NCBI GenBank assembly: GCA_049693715.1
Contig: JBAVQC010000317.1
Coordinates: forward strand, 40,607-104,606
From: PALSA-350 sp049693715
Lineage (GTDB): Bacteria > Acidobacteriota > Terriglobia > Terriglobales > Acidobacteriaceae
Direction of reading: 5' to 3'
DNA length: 64,000 bases
How positions within the stretch are numbered: the stretch's first letter is position 1; every line of letters begins with the position of its first letter. The translations under genes were made by a program, and so were the position numbers. The notes under the pieces are model-generated. The model saw only the letters and a program-made list of their open reading frames with translations. It searched no databases and was not told the origin of the DNA. Below, piece after piece: positions 40,677 through 48,886 of the stretch.

Positions 40677-41375
40677 TCATTTCTTGAGTGCGGGCACGAT
40701 CAGCGGCAGCAGATTTTTGGCCACCTGGGCATTCCCCTGGTCTGTGGCGTGGATGCCGTCGGCCTGCATTCCGCCGGGGACTCCATAAACGTTTTTCAGC
40801 AGAAACGGCAGCATCGGCACGTGATACTTAGCCGCCAGCAGTGCATACGTCTGGTTGAATTGCCGGATGTAGTCTGGGCCGTAGTTCGGCGGCAGGGTAA
40901 TCCCTCCCAGCACCACCTTTGCTCCGGAATCGAGCACGGTAGACACGATGCGGTCGAGATTCTGCCGCGTACTGGCGATGGGCAATCCCCGCAGCCCATC
41001 ATTGCCGCCAAACGCCACGATCACGACCGCCGGTTTCAGACGCAGCGCGTCCTGCAGCCGGTCGACGCCGTCTTTGGTGGTGTTGCCGCTGATTCCCTGG
41101 TTGATGACCTGGTAGTGGTAGCCCATCGTGTTCAGGTCCTTTTCCAGGTAATCGGGATAGCTATCGCCCGTGTCCGCGCCGAAGCCGGCGGTGAGGCTAT
41201 CACCGAAAGCAACGATCACCGGCCGTCCATCGGGCGCCGCAGCCGTCGTATCGGCCGCCGGGCTCGCAGCCTCCGAAGCCTCCGGCTGAGGACTTGCAGG
41301 TTCTGGAGTCTTAGACCGGCAAGCGGTCATCATCAGGCAAGCGAACAAAAGGCCGGCAATGTATCGGAATCTCAC
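40677..41375 (-). CDS. TesA-like SGNH/GDSL hydrolase lipoprotein
   Basis: Esterase, lysophospholipase or thioesterase of the SGNH family, 232 residues. The signal ends in the lipobox MTAC with Cys19, followed by a Pro/Glu/Ala-rich spacer (20-50). The catalytic Ser60 is in FGDSLTAGFG. Further blocks are the oxyanion glycine NQGISGNTT, GGNDGLRGLP, and the catalytic Asp-x-x-His in QADGIHATDQGN. E. coli TesA is soluble periplasmic; here lipid anchoring is predicted. It is divergent from the ABC ATPase and FtsX-like permease genes, the same neighbourhood as tesA-ybbA-ybbP in E. coli. Confidence 0.88.
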   Translation of the reverse strand: MRFRYIAGLLFACLMMTACRSKTPEPASPQPEASEAASPAADTTAAAPDGRPVIVAFGDSLTAGFGADTGDSYPDYLEKDLNTMGYHYQVINQGISGNTTKDGVDRLQDALRLKPAVVIVAFGGNDGLRGLPIASTRQNLDRIVSTVLDSGAKVVLGGITLPPNYGPDYIRQFNQTYALLAAKYHVPMLPFLLKNVYGVPGGMQADGIHATDQGNAQVAKNLLPLIVPALKK

Positions 41376-41467
41376 AACCCCACTCTAAAACATCCAGCCC
41401 GCAGATTCTGTGTCACGGCAAAAGCCGAAGGAAATCCTGCTCTTTCTGGAATCGCCACCTTCCCCTT

Positions 41468-41512
41468 TGTCATCTCGACCGAAGCGAAGCGGAGCGGAGA
41501 GACCTCTGTGTT
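41468..41512. repeat. Dispersed 'GTCATCTCGACCGAAGC' repeat
   Basis: The stretch GTCATCTCGACCGAAGCGAA followed by GCGGAGCGGAGAGACC matches a repeat style I know to be frequent between genes of Acidobacteriota and Bacteroidota. It lies in the 260-bp spacer between the GDSL gene and the divergent ABC genes. Confidence 0.45.
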
Positions 41513-41635
41513 GATGCCCTTTCGTGGAAATGTTTTGCACGGAGCGAACTCAATGGAGCGGTACGTAGACGTGTCAGCCCCAGCGGTACGTTTTTTTCAG
41601 AACCTCCTGTTAGTCACCAACACGGGACATTACGA

Positions 41636-42316
41636 ATGATTGAAGTCCGCGCACTAAAAAAATCAATACGAAATGGCAACCGAACCATCGAGATCCTCAA
41701 GCGAATCGACTTGCTGATCCCCGCCGGGCAATTTGTCGCCATCATGGGTGCCTCAGGAAGCGGCAAGAGTACCTTGCTGGGACTCTTAGCCGGCCTCGAC
41801 TCTCCCACCGAAGGCGAAATCTTGATCGACGGCATCGACATAAGCCGGCTCTCTGAAGACAAGCTGGCAGAAGTGCGCGGCCGAAAACTGGGCTTCGTCT
41901 TTCAATCCTTCCAACTCATCCCTACCCTCACAGCCCTGGAGAACGTCCTGCTGCCTCACGAATTGAATGGCGGAGGAAACGGCCGCGCTACGGCGGCTGA
42001 TCTGCTCCGCAGTGTCGGACTGGCAGATCGCATGCATCATTACCCCATCCAACTTTCCGGCGGCGAACAGCAGAGGGTCGCCTTAGCCCGCGCCTTCGTC
42101 TTGCGACCGCCCATCATTTTTGCCGACGAACCCACCGGCAATCTCGATTCCGAAAATGGCGCCCACGTACTCAATCTGTTGCTCGAAAGAAATCGCACCA
42201 GCGGCGCGACCTTGGTGTTGGTAACCCACGATGCGCAAGTCTCGTCTCACGCCGATCGCCGCGTTGTTCTGCGCGACGGCATGATCGTCGAAGACACCAT
42301 GAAAAGGACGGACTGA
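41636..42316 (+). CDS. ABC transporter ATPase (YbbA/LolD type)
   Basis: 226 residues, the ATP-binding subunit of a MacB/LolCDE-type (type VII) ABC system. Walker A GASGSGKST, Q-loop FVFQSFQLIPTLTALENV, signature LSGGEQQRVALARA, Walker B IIFADEPTGNLD and the H-loop LVLVTHDAQ are all intact. The stop is followed after one base by the ATG of the large permease. In E. coli the equivalent YbbA-YbbP pair lies beside tesA, as here. Confidence 0.92.
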   Translation: MIEVRALKKSIRNGNRTIEILKRIDLLIPAGQFVAIMGASGSGKSTLLGLLAGLDSPTEGEILIDGIDISRLSEDKLAEVRGRKLGFVFQSFQLIPTLTALENVLLPHELNGGGNGRATAADLLRSVGLADRMHHYPIQLSGGEQQRVALARAFVLRPPIIFADEPTGNLDSENGAHVLNLLLERNRTSGATLVLVTHDAQVSSHADRRVVLRDGMIVEDTMKRTD

Positions 42317-42317
42317 A

Positions 42318-44885
42318 ATGGCCACCGATCAAAAACCGTCGCTGACCTGGACCTCCGCCGCAAAGATAGCCTGGCGCGAATTGCAAGCTTCGCGAACGAA
42401 ATTCCTCTTTGTGATCATCTCCGTCGCCATCGGAGTGGCTGCCCTCACGGGTGTACGCGGTTTCAGTGATTCGTTCCAGAAGACGCTGTTGGGCGAGGCG
42501 CGAACCATCATGGCGGCCGATCTCTCGGCGCGCATGTTTCGCCAGCCGACCCAGGAAGAAGAACAGCAGCTGAACGTAATGGCCTCGCGTGGCGTCCAAC
42601 GAACCCAGGTGACCGACACCGTTTCGATGGTCTCCTCCCCGGGCGATCCGGTGCCACTGCTGGTCTCGCTCAAAGCGGTGGATCCGCATCAGTATCCCTT
42701 CTACGGTGCCGTCGATCTGCAGCCGGCAGGAGATCTCCGCCAGGTGCTCACCGATTCGACGGTGGTCGTCGCCGAGGACCTGCTCATTCGCCTGCACACG
42801 CAGGTAGGAGCGACCCTGAAGATCGGCGACAACACCTTTCGCATCGCCGCGATTCTGGCCCACGAGCCGGACCGCATGAGCTCAGGCATGGGACTGGGTC
42901 CGCGAGTAATGATGACCCAGAGCGCGCTCGAAAAGAGCGGTCTCTTGCAGCAGGGAAGCCGTTCCGGCGAACGATTCCTCTTCAAACTCTCGAGCAATAA
43001 CAGCAACATCGCCACCGTGCGCGCCCGCCTGGAACAAATTCTGCCGGACGCGCAAGTCACCGACTTCCGGGAGAGCAACCCCGCCTTAACCGACGGCTTG
43101 AAGCGTTCGACCGGCCTCCTCAGCCTGATCTGCCTGGTAGCCATGGTGCTGGGTGCGATCGGTGTGGCCATGGCCATGCGCGCGCACCTGCAGCAGCGGG
43201 TCGAAGTGCTGGCCATCATGAAGTCCATCGGCGCCCGGTCCTCGGACATCCTGCGCATCTATCTCTTCCAAACAATCCTGCTCGGCTTGGTGGGTGGCGT
43301 GATCGGCGTCTGCATGGGCCTGGGTGTGGAGTGGATTTTCCCCACCCTGTTGGGAAAGTTCCTGCCCTTGCGCCTGGATCTTCGTCTTCCCTGGCATTCC
43401 GCCCTGGCGGGGCTGGGCACGGGCATTCTCACCACGGTTCTCTTCTGCTTACCGCCGCTGTTACAGATTCGCTCCGTCCGGCCAAATTTGGTATTGCGCA
43501 GAATGGTGGAGGAGCCCAGCGCCCAGCAGAGCTGGTGGGTCCGCTTGCGCCAGAGCAAGGCGGAATGGATCACCGCCGTCGTTATCCTGTTGGGACTGGG
43601 CGCCATCGCCGCCGCGCTCTCCGATTCGGTCGTCGTCGGGCGCTGGTTCGCAGGGGCTCTGTGCGCGCTGCTCATGGTCATCCTTGCCATGTCGGCGCTG
43701 ACCCTGCGCGTACTGCGCGGATTTTTGTCGCGCACCCGGATTCATCTGCAATCCGCAGTTCGTCATGGGCTCGCGAACCTCTACCGGCCGGGCAATCAAT
43801 CCGCCGCCGTGCTGGCCGCGTTGGGCACCGGCGTGATGCTGATCCTCACCGTCTTTCTCATGCAGCATGGTGTGATCGGGGAGATGAAACTGACCTCAGG
43901 CCCGAACCTGCCCAACATTTTTCTGGTCGATATCAGCAGCAAGGAACTGGACGGCGTCAAGCACCTGTTGGCGCAGCAGCCGGCGATCGAGGGCGATGTG
44001 GAGACACTCCCCTCCGTTGCCGGCAGGATCATCTCTGTGGACGGCACGGCAGCGGACGGCCTCAAGCTGAAGAACTATCCCAAGCGTCTCCTGCAGACGG
44101 TGTCTCTCACCTGGTCGAGGGAGCTGCCGGTCGGATCCAACATGGCGCAGGGAGCCTGGTGGGACAGGGACGACGGGCAATCGCTTGCCGTGACTGAGCA
44201 CATTGCACAGCGGCTCAATCTTCATCTTGGTTCACAAATCGTGTTCACTTCCAACGGAAAGACCATTCCCGCCAAGGTAACGGCGGTTATCCGTCACAAT
44301 GGCCAGCACGTATATGCGCGCAGTGAATTCGTCCTCACGCCGCGAGCCCTGTCGGGTCTGCCCGTAGTTTGGTACGGCGCCGCGCACGTCGACCCGCAGC
44401 AGGTAGGAGCAGTGCAGAGGGCACTCTTCAACGCCTATCCCACGGTGACCGTGATCAACATAGCCGATGTGATTGAAACCATCCAGGGAGTGGTGCAGCA
44501 GATCACGATTGTCGTGCGTTTCCTGGCGGGATTCTCGATCCTTGCGGGAGCCGTCATTCTCGCCTCGAGCATAGCCAGCACTCAATTTCGCCGCGTCCGC
44601 GAGGTGGTGGTGCTCAAGACTCTGGGTGCAAAGCGAAACCACATCGCCGCGGTCTTCAGCGTGGAATTCGTTGTGCTCGGCCTGCTCGCAGGGTTTGTTG
44701 GTGTGATTTTTGCCAACCTGCTCTCCCGTGTGCTGTTGCATCGGTTAGACGTTGCCTTTCACGTGGAGTGGCTGGCGACGGCGATCGCACTCGTGGGAAC
44801 AGCCGTACTGGCGACTGCGACCGGCTGGGCAGCCAGCTTCCGCATCCTGGGCCAAAAGCCACTGCAGGTCCTTAGGGAGGAGTAG
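42318..44885 (+). CDS. FtsX-like ABC permease (YbbP type)
   Basis: 855 residues with two FtsX/MacB_PCD repeats, about ten membrane segments: TM1 near 28-48, then a large periplasmic domain (50-250), and TM groups around 265-400, 415-460 and 490-510. A second periplasmic domain spans about 520-710, with the final TM trio at 730-850. Membrane motifs include LICLVAMVLGAIGVAMAMRAHLQQRVEVLAIMKSIGARSSDILRI and the matching AGAVILASSIASTQFRRVREVVVLKTLGAKRNH. These systems move lipids or lipoproteins or transmit mechanical force rather than transport small solutes. With the ATPase and the GDSL esterase it suggests a lipid-related envelope module. Confidence 0.9.
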   Translation: MATDQKPSLTWTSAAKIAWRELQASRTKFLFVIISVAIGVAALTGVRGFSDSFQKTLLGEARTIMAADLSARMFRQPTQEEEQQLNVMASRGVQRTQVTDTVSMVSSPGDPVPLLVSLKAVDPHQYPFYGAVDLQPAGDLRQVLTDSTVVVAEDLLIRLHTQVGATLKIGDNTFRIAAILAHEPDRMSSGMGLGPRVMMTQSALEKSGLLQQGSRSGERFLFKLSSNNSNIATVRARLEQILPDAQVTDFRESNPALTDGLKRSTGLLSLICLVAMVLGAIGVAMAMRAHLQQRVEVLAIMKSIGARSSDILRIYLFQTILLGLVGGVIGVCMGLGVEWIFPTLLGKFLPLRLDLRLPWHSALAGLGTGILTTVLFCLPPLLQIRSVRPNLVLRRMVEEPSAQQSWWVRLRQSKAEWITAVVILLGLGAIAAALSDSVVVGRWFAGALCALLMVILAMSALTLRVLRGFLSRTRIHLQSAVRHGLANLYRPGNQSAAVLAALGTGVMLILTVFLMQHGVIGEMKLTSGPNLPNIFLVDISSKELDGVKHLLAQQPAIEGDVETLPSVAGRIISVDGTAADGLKLKNYPKRLLQTVSLTWSRELPVGSNMAQGAWWDRDDGQSLAVTEHIAQRLNLHLGSQIVFTSNGKTIPAKVTAVIRHNGQHVYARSEFVLTPRALSGLPVVWYGAAHVDPQQVGAVQRALFNAYPTVTVINIADVIETIQGVVQQITIVVRFLAGFSILAGAVILASSIASTQFRRVREVVVLKTLGAKRNHIAAVFSVEFVVLGLLAGFVGVIFANLLSRVLLHRLDVAFHVEWLATAIALVGTAVLATATGWAASFRILGQKPLQVLREE

Positions 44886-44887
44886 AG

Positions 44888-45109
44888 CCGGCTTGTTTAG
44901 GAAAGGCTATCGCCGCTAACCCTGGTGACCTTGAATCCGCGCTCCTCGCTTATGAAAAGGAACTCTTTCCTCGCAGCGCATCAGAAGCTGCGGAGGCGAA
45001 CCAGATCATCAACGTATGCTTCGGCGACGATGCGCCTCAGAGCCTGCTTGACTTCTTTACCGGCAACCAGCCCATTGTTACCAACCCGTCACCCGAGCCT
45101 TGTGGTTAG
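44888..45109 (+). pseudogene. C-terminal remnant of a FAD-dependent (TetX-like) monooxygenase
   Basis: An open frame without a start codon encodes LGKAIAANPGDLESALLAYE, then KELFPRSASEAAEAN and VCFGDDAPQSLLDFFTGNQP, ending in TAG at 45107-45109. The pattern AAYE-x-FPRS-A-EA-x-FGDDAP-SL-FF is the C-terminal end of aromatic-ring/TetX-like flavin monooxygenases as I remember the family. The FAD-binding N-terminal 300 or so residues are absent, since the ABC permease gene abuts directly. Read as a deletion remnant. Confidence 0.6.
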
Positions 45110-45237
45110 AGGTGGACCTTGCGGAGTGAGTGGGTCAAGTCCGAAGGTAAGGGCCCACGCTTGAATCTTCATCCTGCCACAAGCATCAACCACATCACGC
45201 TGATGAGTCAGCCGACCTCGAATAATCAGAACCGCAC
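45110..45237. other. Short spacer with no recognised feature
   Basis: Between the monooxygenase remnant and the 3' end of the ECF42 sigma gene. No hairpin, frame or promoter could be supported. Confidence 0.4.
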
Positions 45238-46518
45238 CTATCCGGAGAAGGCCGCCTTCTCCAACTTCTTCAACCTGTTCACCAGCAATTCCTGTTCCCG
45301 CAGGTTCTGCGTCATTGCGAGGGCGCGTTGGATTTCTTCACGTGCCTCAGAGAGCCTGCCCATCTTCATCAGCAGGTCTCCGCGAACGCTGGGGAAGAGA
45401 TGGTAGCCGGCTAGCGCAGAGTCACCGGCGAGGGTGGCGGCTGCGTCGAGTGCGTCGAGTCCTGCGGTTGGGCCTTGGGCCATGCCGACGGCGACTGCGC
45501 GATTGAGTGCCACGATGGGAGATGGATTGATTTCGAGCAAGGCGTCGTAGAGAAGAACGATGCGGTTCCAGTCTGTCTCTTCGGCGGTGCGAGCGCGCAT
45601 GTGACATGCGGCAATGGCTGCCTGCAACGCGTAGGGTTTCGCGCCACCGCCTAGTCTTTGCGCTTGTTCGAGCGCGGTCATTCCTCGCTGGATCTGCGCG
45701 TAGTCCCACAAGGAGCGGTCCTGATCCGGCAATAAGACGGCCTCGCCGTTTTTGCCCCGGCGCGCTGCGTTGCGCGATGCCTGCAACTCCATCAATGCCA
45801 CAAGCGCATGAACTTCCGATTCGCCGGGGAGAAGTTGCCTCAGCATGCGCCCTAGCCGCAGCGCCTCTTCAGAGAGAGCCGCCCGCATCCATTCATCGCC
45901 TGAGGTCGCGGTGTAACCCTCATTGACAATCAAGTAAACCACCATGAGCACGGACTCAACCCTGCGACGCAACTCGTCCCCACTTGGCGTCTCAAAGGGA
46001 ACGTGTGCCTCCGAGAGGGTCTTTTTGGCGCGAGAGATCCGCTGGCCCAGCGTCTTTTCCGGCACCAGAAACGCACGCGCGATCTCCGCCGTGGTGAGGC
46101 CGCCGATCAGGCGCAACGTGAGCGCGATGCGTCCTTCCACCGCAAGCACGGGATGGCACGCGGTGAAGATGAGCCGCAGCACGTCATCATCGATCACCTG
46201 ATCCAGCGAGTGGTCCAAAGCGTCTCCAAGCCGCTGCTGTTGCCACTCCAGCTCGCGGGCAATCTCTTCATGCTTTTGTACCAGCATGCGGCCGCGCCGC
46301 AACGAATCGATCGCGCGCCGCTTCGCCGCCGTCATCAGCCATGCCCCGGGATTGTCAGGGATGCCTTCCTCGGGCCACACTTCGAGGGCAGTCACCAGCG
46401 CATCCTGCGCCAGCTCCTCGGCAATGCCGATATCGTGGGTGACGCGAGCAATCGCGGCGATGAGGCGTGTGGACTCAATCTTCCACACCGCCTCAATCGT
46501 CTTATGGACATCGCTCAT
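45238..46518 (-). CDS. ECF42-type RNA polymerase sigma factor
   Basis: 426 residues, about twice a normal ECF sigma. Region 2 (about 10-75; IGIAEELAQDALVTALEVWP, GAWLMTAAKRRAIDSLRR) and region 4 (about 115-165; LTLRLIGGLTTAEIARAFLVPEKTLGQRISRAKKTL) are followed by a long C-terminal helical extension (about 185-420). That extension has TPR-like repeats such as HALVALMELQASRNAAR and RGDLLMKMGRLSEAREEIQRALAM. This extension and the neighbouring DGPF proteins define the ECF42 group, which lacks a classical anti-sigma factor. It is downstream of the two YciI genes on the same strand, 10 bp from the nearer one. Confidence 0.92.
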   Translation of the reverse strand: MSDVHKTIEAVWKIESTRLIAAIARVTHDIGIAEELAQDALVTALEVWPEEGIPDNPGAWLMTAAKRRAIDSLRRGRMLVQKHEEIARELEWQQQRLGDALDHSLDQVIDDDVLRLIFTACHPVLAVEGRIALTLRLIGGLTTAEIARAFLVPEKTLGQRISRAKKTLSEAHVPFETPSGDELRRRVESVLMVVYLIVNEGYTATSGDEWMRAALSEEALRLGRMLRQLLPGESEVHALVALMELQASRNAARRGKNGEAVLLPDQDRSLWDYAQIQRGMTALEQAQRLGGGAKPYALQAAIAACHMRARTAEETDWNRIVLLYDALLEINPSPIVALNRAVAVGMAQGPTAGLDALDAAATLAGDSALAGYHLFPSVRGDLLMKMGRLSEAREEIQRALAMTQNLREQELLVNRLKKLEKAAFSG

Positions 46519-46528
46519 ACGTATGAGG

Positions 46529-46933
46529 TTACCGGATCAGTTGCTCGAAACCTTCCGCCGCCTTCTGGACGTCTTCGGGAAAGTCAGACATCTCGTGAAT
46601 CCGGCGGACTTCGATCCTCTCGTTGTTGGACATGGGTGCCCGCTTTGCCCATTCGATGGCCTCTTCGCGTGAGCGCACCTGGACGATCCAGTAGCCGCCG
46701 ATGACTTCTTTCGACTCCGGAAACGGCCCGTCGGTCACTGTCGGCTTGCCGTCCACGTAAGAGATACGTGCTCCCGTGGAAGGAGGAAACAGTCCATCCA
46801 GTGCGAGCAGGACTCCCGCCTTTTGCAACGACTTGTTGTACTCCATCATCTTCGCTACTGCTTCCGCGCTGGGTGTTGCATCCGGCGCAGCCGATCCATA
46901 TCCTTCGGGGATCACCATCATCATGAAACGCAT
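46529..46933 (-). CDS. DGPF/YciI-family protein (copy A)
   Basis: 134 residues with the YCII ferredoxin-like fold and the diagnostic DGPF motif (VTDGPFPESKEVIGGYWIV). It begins MRFMMMVIPEGYG, with AAAGGAG upstream of the ATG. A conserved helix is SREEAIEWAKRAP. DGPF proteins accompany ECF42 sigma factors and are proposed targets or modulators; their biochemistry is not settled. The start lies inside a short vestigial frame beginning at 46991. It is co-directional with the sigma gene 10 bp downstream. Confidence 0.88.
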   Translation of the reverse strand: MRFMMMVIPEGYGSAAPDATPSAEAVAKMMEYNKSLQKAGVLLALDGLFPPSTGARISYVDGKPTVTDGPFPESKEVIGGYWIVQVRSREEAIEWAKRAPMSNNERIEVRRIHEMSDFPEDVQKAAEGFEQLIR

Positions 46934-46991
46934 TGAGTTGCTCCTTTATGCCGTCCAGCGGCATGTGTTCGAAAATTCTGAGCTTTCTCAT
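46934..46991 (-). pseudogene. Vestigial RibD/DHFR-like gene start
   Basis: An ATG at 46991, overlapping the stop of the upstream YciI gene by 4 bases (ATGA), opens a frame reading MRKLRIFEHMPLDGIKEQL. This closely resembles the N-terminus of RibD C-terminal/dihydrofolate-reductase-like proteins (MRKLRVFEHISLDG in my memory of the family), which are frequent companions of DGPF genes. After about 15 codons the frame runs through copy A in another phase. Read as an internal deletion that kept the coupled start. Confidence 0.45.
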
Positions 46992-47371
46992 TTCGAGTCT
47001 CCGTGGCTAAGTGATTTTCTATCCGGCCGGATTTTGAGGAACGCTCGCACCTCGACACGAGCCCGGCAGGCGACGACAGCTTTGCGTCCCCAGGCCAGCG
47101 CTTCGTCCATGTCGGCGCACTGGAGGATCCAGAAGCCGCCGATGTGTTCCTTGGCTTCGAGGTAGGGGCCGTCGGTGATGGAGACGTTGCCGTCGGGCTG
47201 CTTGCGCAGCGATTTCGCGTGGCTTGCCGATTCCAGGCCACCTGCGAAGAACCGGGCGCCTGCGGCATCCATCTCTTCGTTGAGTGCGCCAATTTCGCGA
47301 ATCATCGCTTCACCTTCCAGCGACGGGTCGTAGTTTTCGGGGTGTTGAACAGCTATTAGATATTGCGGCAT
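46988..47371 (-). CDS. DGPF/YciI-family protein (copy B)
   Basis: 127 residues, YCII fold, with the motif in a DGPY variant (SITDGPYLEAKEHIGGFWIL). It starts MPQYLIAVQHPENYDPS with CAGGAGAAG before the ATG. The helix DMDEALAWGRKAVVACRARVEVRAF is the counterpart of the helix in copy A. It is the first gene of the DGPF-DGPF-ECF42 run. A 24-bp perfect palindrome lies 133 bp upstream and could be its operator. Confidence 0.88.
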   Translation of the reverse strand: MPQYLIAVQHPENYDPSLEGEAMIREIGALNEEMDAAGARFFAGGLESASHAKSLRKQPDGNVSITDGPYLEAKEHIGGFWILQCADMDEALAWGRKAVVACRARVEVRAFLKIRPDRKSLSHGDSK

Positions 47372-47504
47372 ATCTTCTCCTGTAATGGACTTCAGGCGGG
47401 GTTCTTTGCCCGGCCTTCACTCGAACGACGAACGGCCAGACCGGAATTCTACAAGCCGTCGGGAAAATTGTATTTCTGGGACCACCACGACGATCGCCGT
47501 TAGG

Positions 47505-47528
47505 CATCTATTGCTGCAGCAATAGATG
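47505..47528. promoter_or_regulatory. 24-bp perfect palindrome
   Basis: Arm CATCTATTGCTG at 47505-47516 followed directly by its exact complement to 47528. It lies upstream of the leftward DGPF/ECF42 run and downstream of a degraded gene. The absence of a T-tract argues against a terminator; a dimeric repressor site is the simplest reading. Confidence 0.4.
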
Positions 47529-47638
47529 GGGTTGTATGCTATCCCCCTATCTCCCAGTATCTTTGGCAGGCGGCTTTCAAATGTTTCTTAGAGCATAAAG
47601 CTACTCCACCGCGACGCTATTTCGAAGGTCTTCAGCCA

Positions 47639-48061
47639 TCACGCAGCAGGTGAACTTTCCTGCCTGAAAGCCGAGCACAAAATCGCCTTCGCGAAGGCCA
47701 TGATCCGCGAAGGAACCTCTTCCAAGTCCAATTGCACGTATTGGACGCCGGCGACCACGATAAACACCGGATTGTCCTGGAAAGTCTCGATCTCGAGCAG
47801 AGTCTCGTTGACCGAGGCTACGGCCTCTTTCCATCCCGAGAGAAGGCCAGATTCTTTGATCCAGCCTCCGCCTGCATTGGTGATCTGCACGGGGTGTTCG
47901 AGCGGGGCGGAGTTCTGCAGAGAAACCCGAATCTGCCACAAGCCGCGGTCGGCTGCAAATACCACGCTCTTCCCATCGGGAGAGTAAATCGCGTCGTACA
48001 CAGCGGCAGGAAATTCGGCGGGAGACAATCGGACCAGTCCATTGCCGTCGGCGGCGGATTT
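47639..48061 (-). pseudogene. Fragment of a beta-propeller (PD40/TolB-like) protein
   Basis: The frame encodes AADGNGLVRLSPAEFPAAVYD and AIYSPDGKSVVFAADRGLWQI, with the WD40-like PD40 signature YSPDGK. It then reaches ITNAGGGWIKESG, after which the signature continues in another frame as LAFSRDGKRP. So a frameshift near 47850 is visible. No start, signal or full set of blades is present. The tail NPVFIVVAGVQYVQLDLEEVPSRI has no clear assignment. It adjoins the SDR gene's 3' end. Confidence 0.45.
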
Positions 48062-48076
48062 TTGAGCGCCTGGGGA

Positions 48077-48805
48077 TCAGGCGAAGCCGCCGTTGGCGCG
48101 GACAACCTGGGCGTTGATCCAACCGCCGTCAGGGCCGGCGAGGAAGGAAACGACGCCTGCAATATCATCAGGCTGGCCGAGGCGCTCCAGTGGAGCCATC
48201 TTGCTGATGGTGGCAATCTGCTCTTCGGTCTTGTCGGCTAGGAAAAGCTCAGTTGCAACCGGCCCGGGAGCGATGGCATTGACGGTAATCTTATGGCCGC
48301 GCAGTTCGTTTGCGAGCACGCGAACCAGGCCTTCCACGCCGGCTTTCGATGCGATGTAAGGCCCATATGCTGGGAAAGACTTGGCCAGGACACTGCTCGA
48401 GAAGGCGATGATGCGGCCGCCTTCAGCGACGTGCTGTGCGGCCTGGGCGAGTACGAGGAATGTGCCGCGAAGATTGGTGGCAATGACCTTGTCGAAACTA
48501 TCGACATCGTTTTTCGCGATCGGCGACATAGGCATGATGCCTGCGTTGTTGACCACGACGTCAATTTGGCCGTAGGCCTTGATCGTCTTGTCGAAGAGCT
48601 GTTTTACTTCGTCGGGGTTTGCGACATCCGCCTGGATGGCGATGGCACGTCCACCTGCGCCGACGATCTCGTTGACGGTTTCTTCCGCTTTGGCCGCATT
48701 GCCTGCGAAGTTGACGACGACTCCGAATCCGTCCGCTGCAAGCCGAAGGGCTACGGAGCGGCCGATTCCGCGGGAAGCGCCGGTGATGATGGCTGTTTTT
48801 CTCAT
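48077..48805 (-). CDS. Short-chain dehydrogenase/reductase (classical SDR)
   Basis: 242 residues, NAD(P)-dependent oxidoreductase. The cofactor motif is TGASRGIG, with VNFAGNAAKAEE and QADVANPDEV. NNAG is intact (VVNNAGIMPM). The catalytic Ser-Tyr-Lys is SSS...YGPYIASKAG and the late motif is APGPVATELF. An NADP preference is plausible because the residue region after strand 2 has no acidic Asp. Chosen start MRKTAIITGA has AAGGAG eight bases upstream. It is divergent from a LysR gene with a 16-bp inverted repeat between them, so it is probably that regulator's target. The substrate is unknown; sepiapterin-reductase-like activity cannot be judged. Confidence 0.92.
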   Translation of the reverse strand: MRKTAIITGASRGIGRSVALRLAADGFGVVVNFAGNAAKAEETVNEIVGAGGRAIAIQADVANPDEVKQLFDKTIKAYGQIDVVVNNAGIMPMSPIAKNDVDSFDKVIATNLRGTFLVLAQAAQHVAEGGRIIAFSSSVLAKSFPAYGPYIASKAGVEGLVRVLANELRGHKITVNAIAPGPVATELFLADKTEEQIATISKMAPLERLGQPDDIAGVVSFLAGPDGGWINAQVVRANGGFA

Positions 48806-48870
48806 TGGAGTTTCTCCTTGTTGGGCCGCCGTTGATCGGTGGCTGTCTCTGAAACAAGAGTGACCCCGGC

Positions 48871-48886
48871 TTGGATATACGTCCAA
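48871..48886. promoter_or_regulatory. Inverted repeat TTGGATATACGTCCAA, candidate LysR operator
   Basis: A 5-6-5 perfect inverted repeat 22 bp before the lysR start and 66 bp upstream of the divergent SDR start. TTGGAT here with TGCTAA 17 bases later could be the lysR promoter, which would make the site autoregulatory. Confidence 0.5.
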
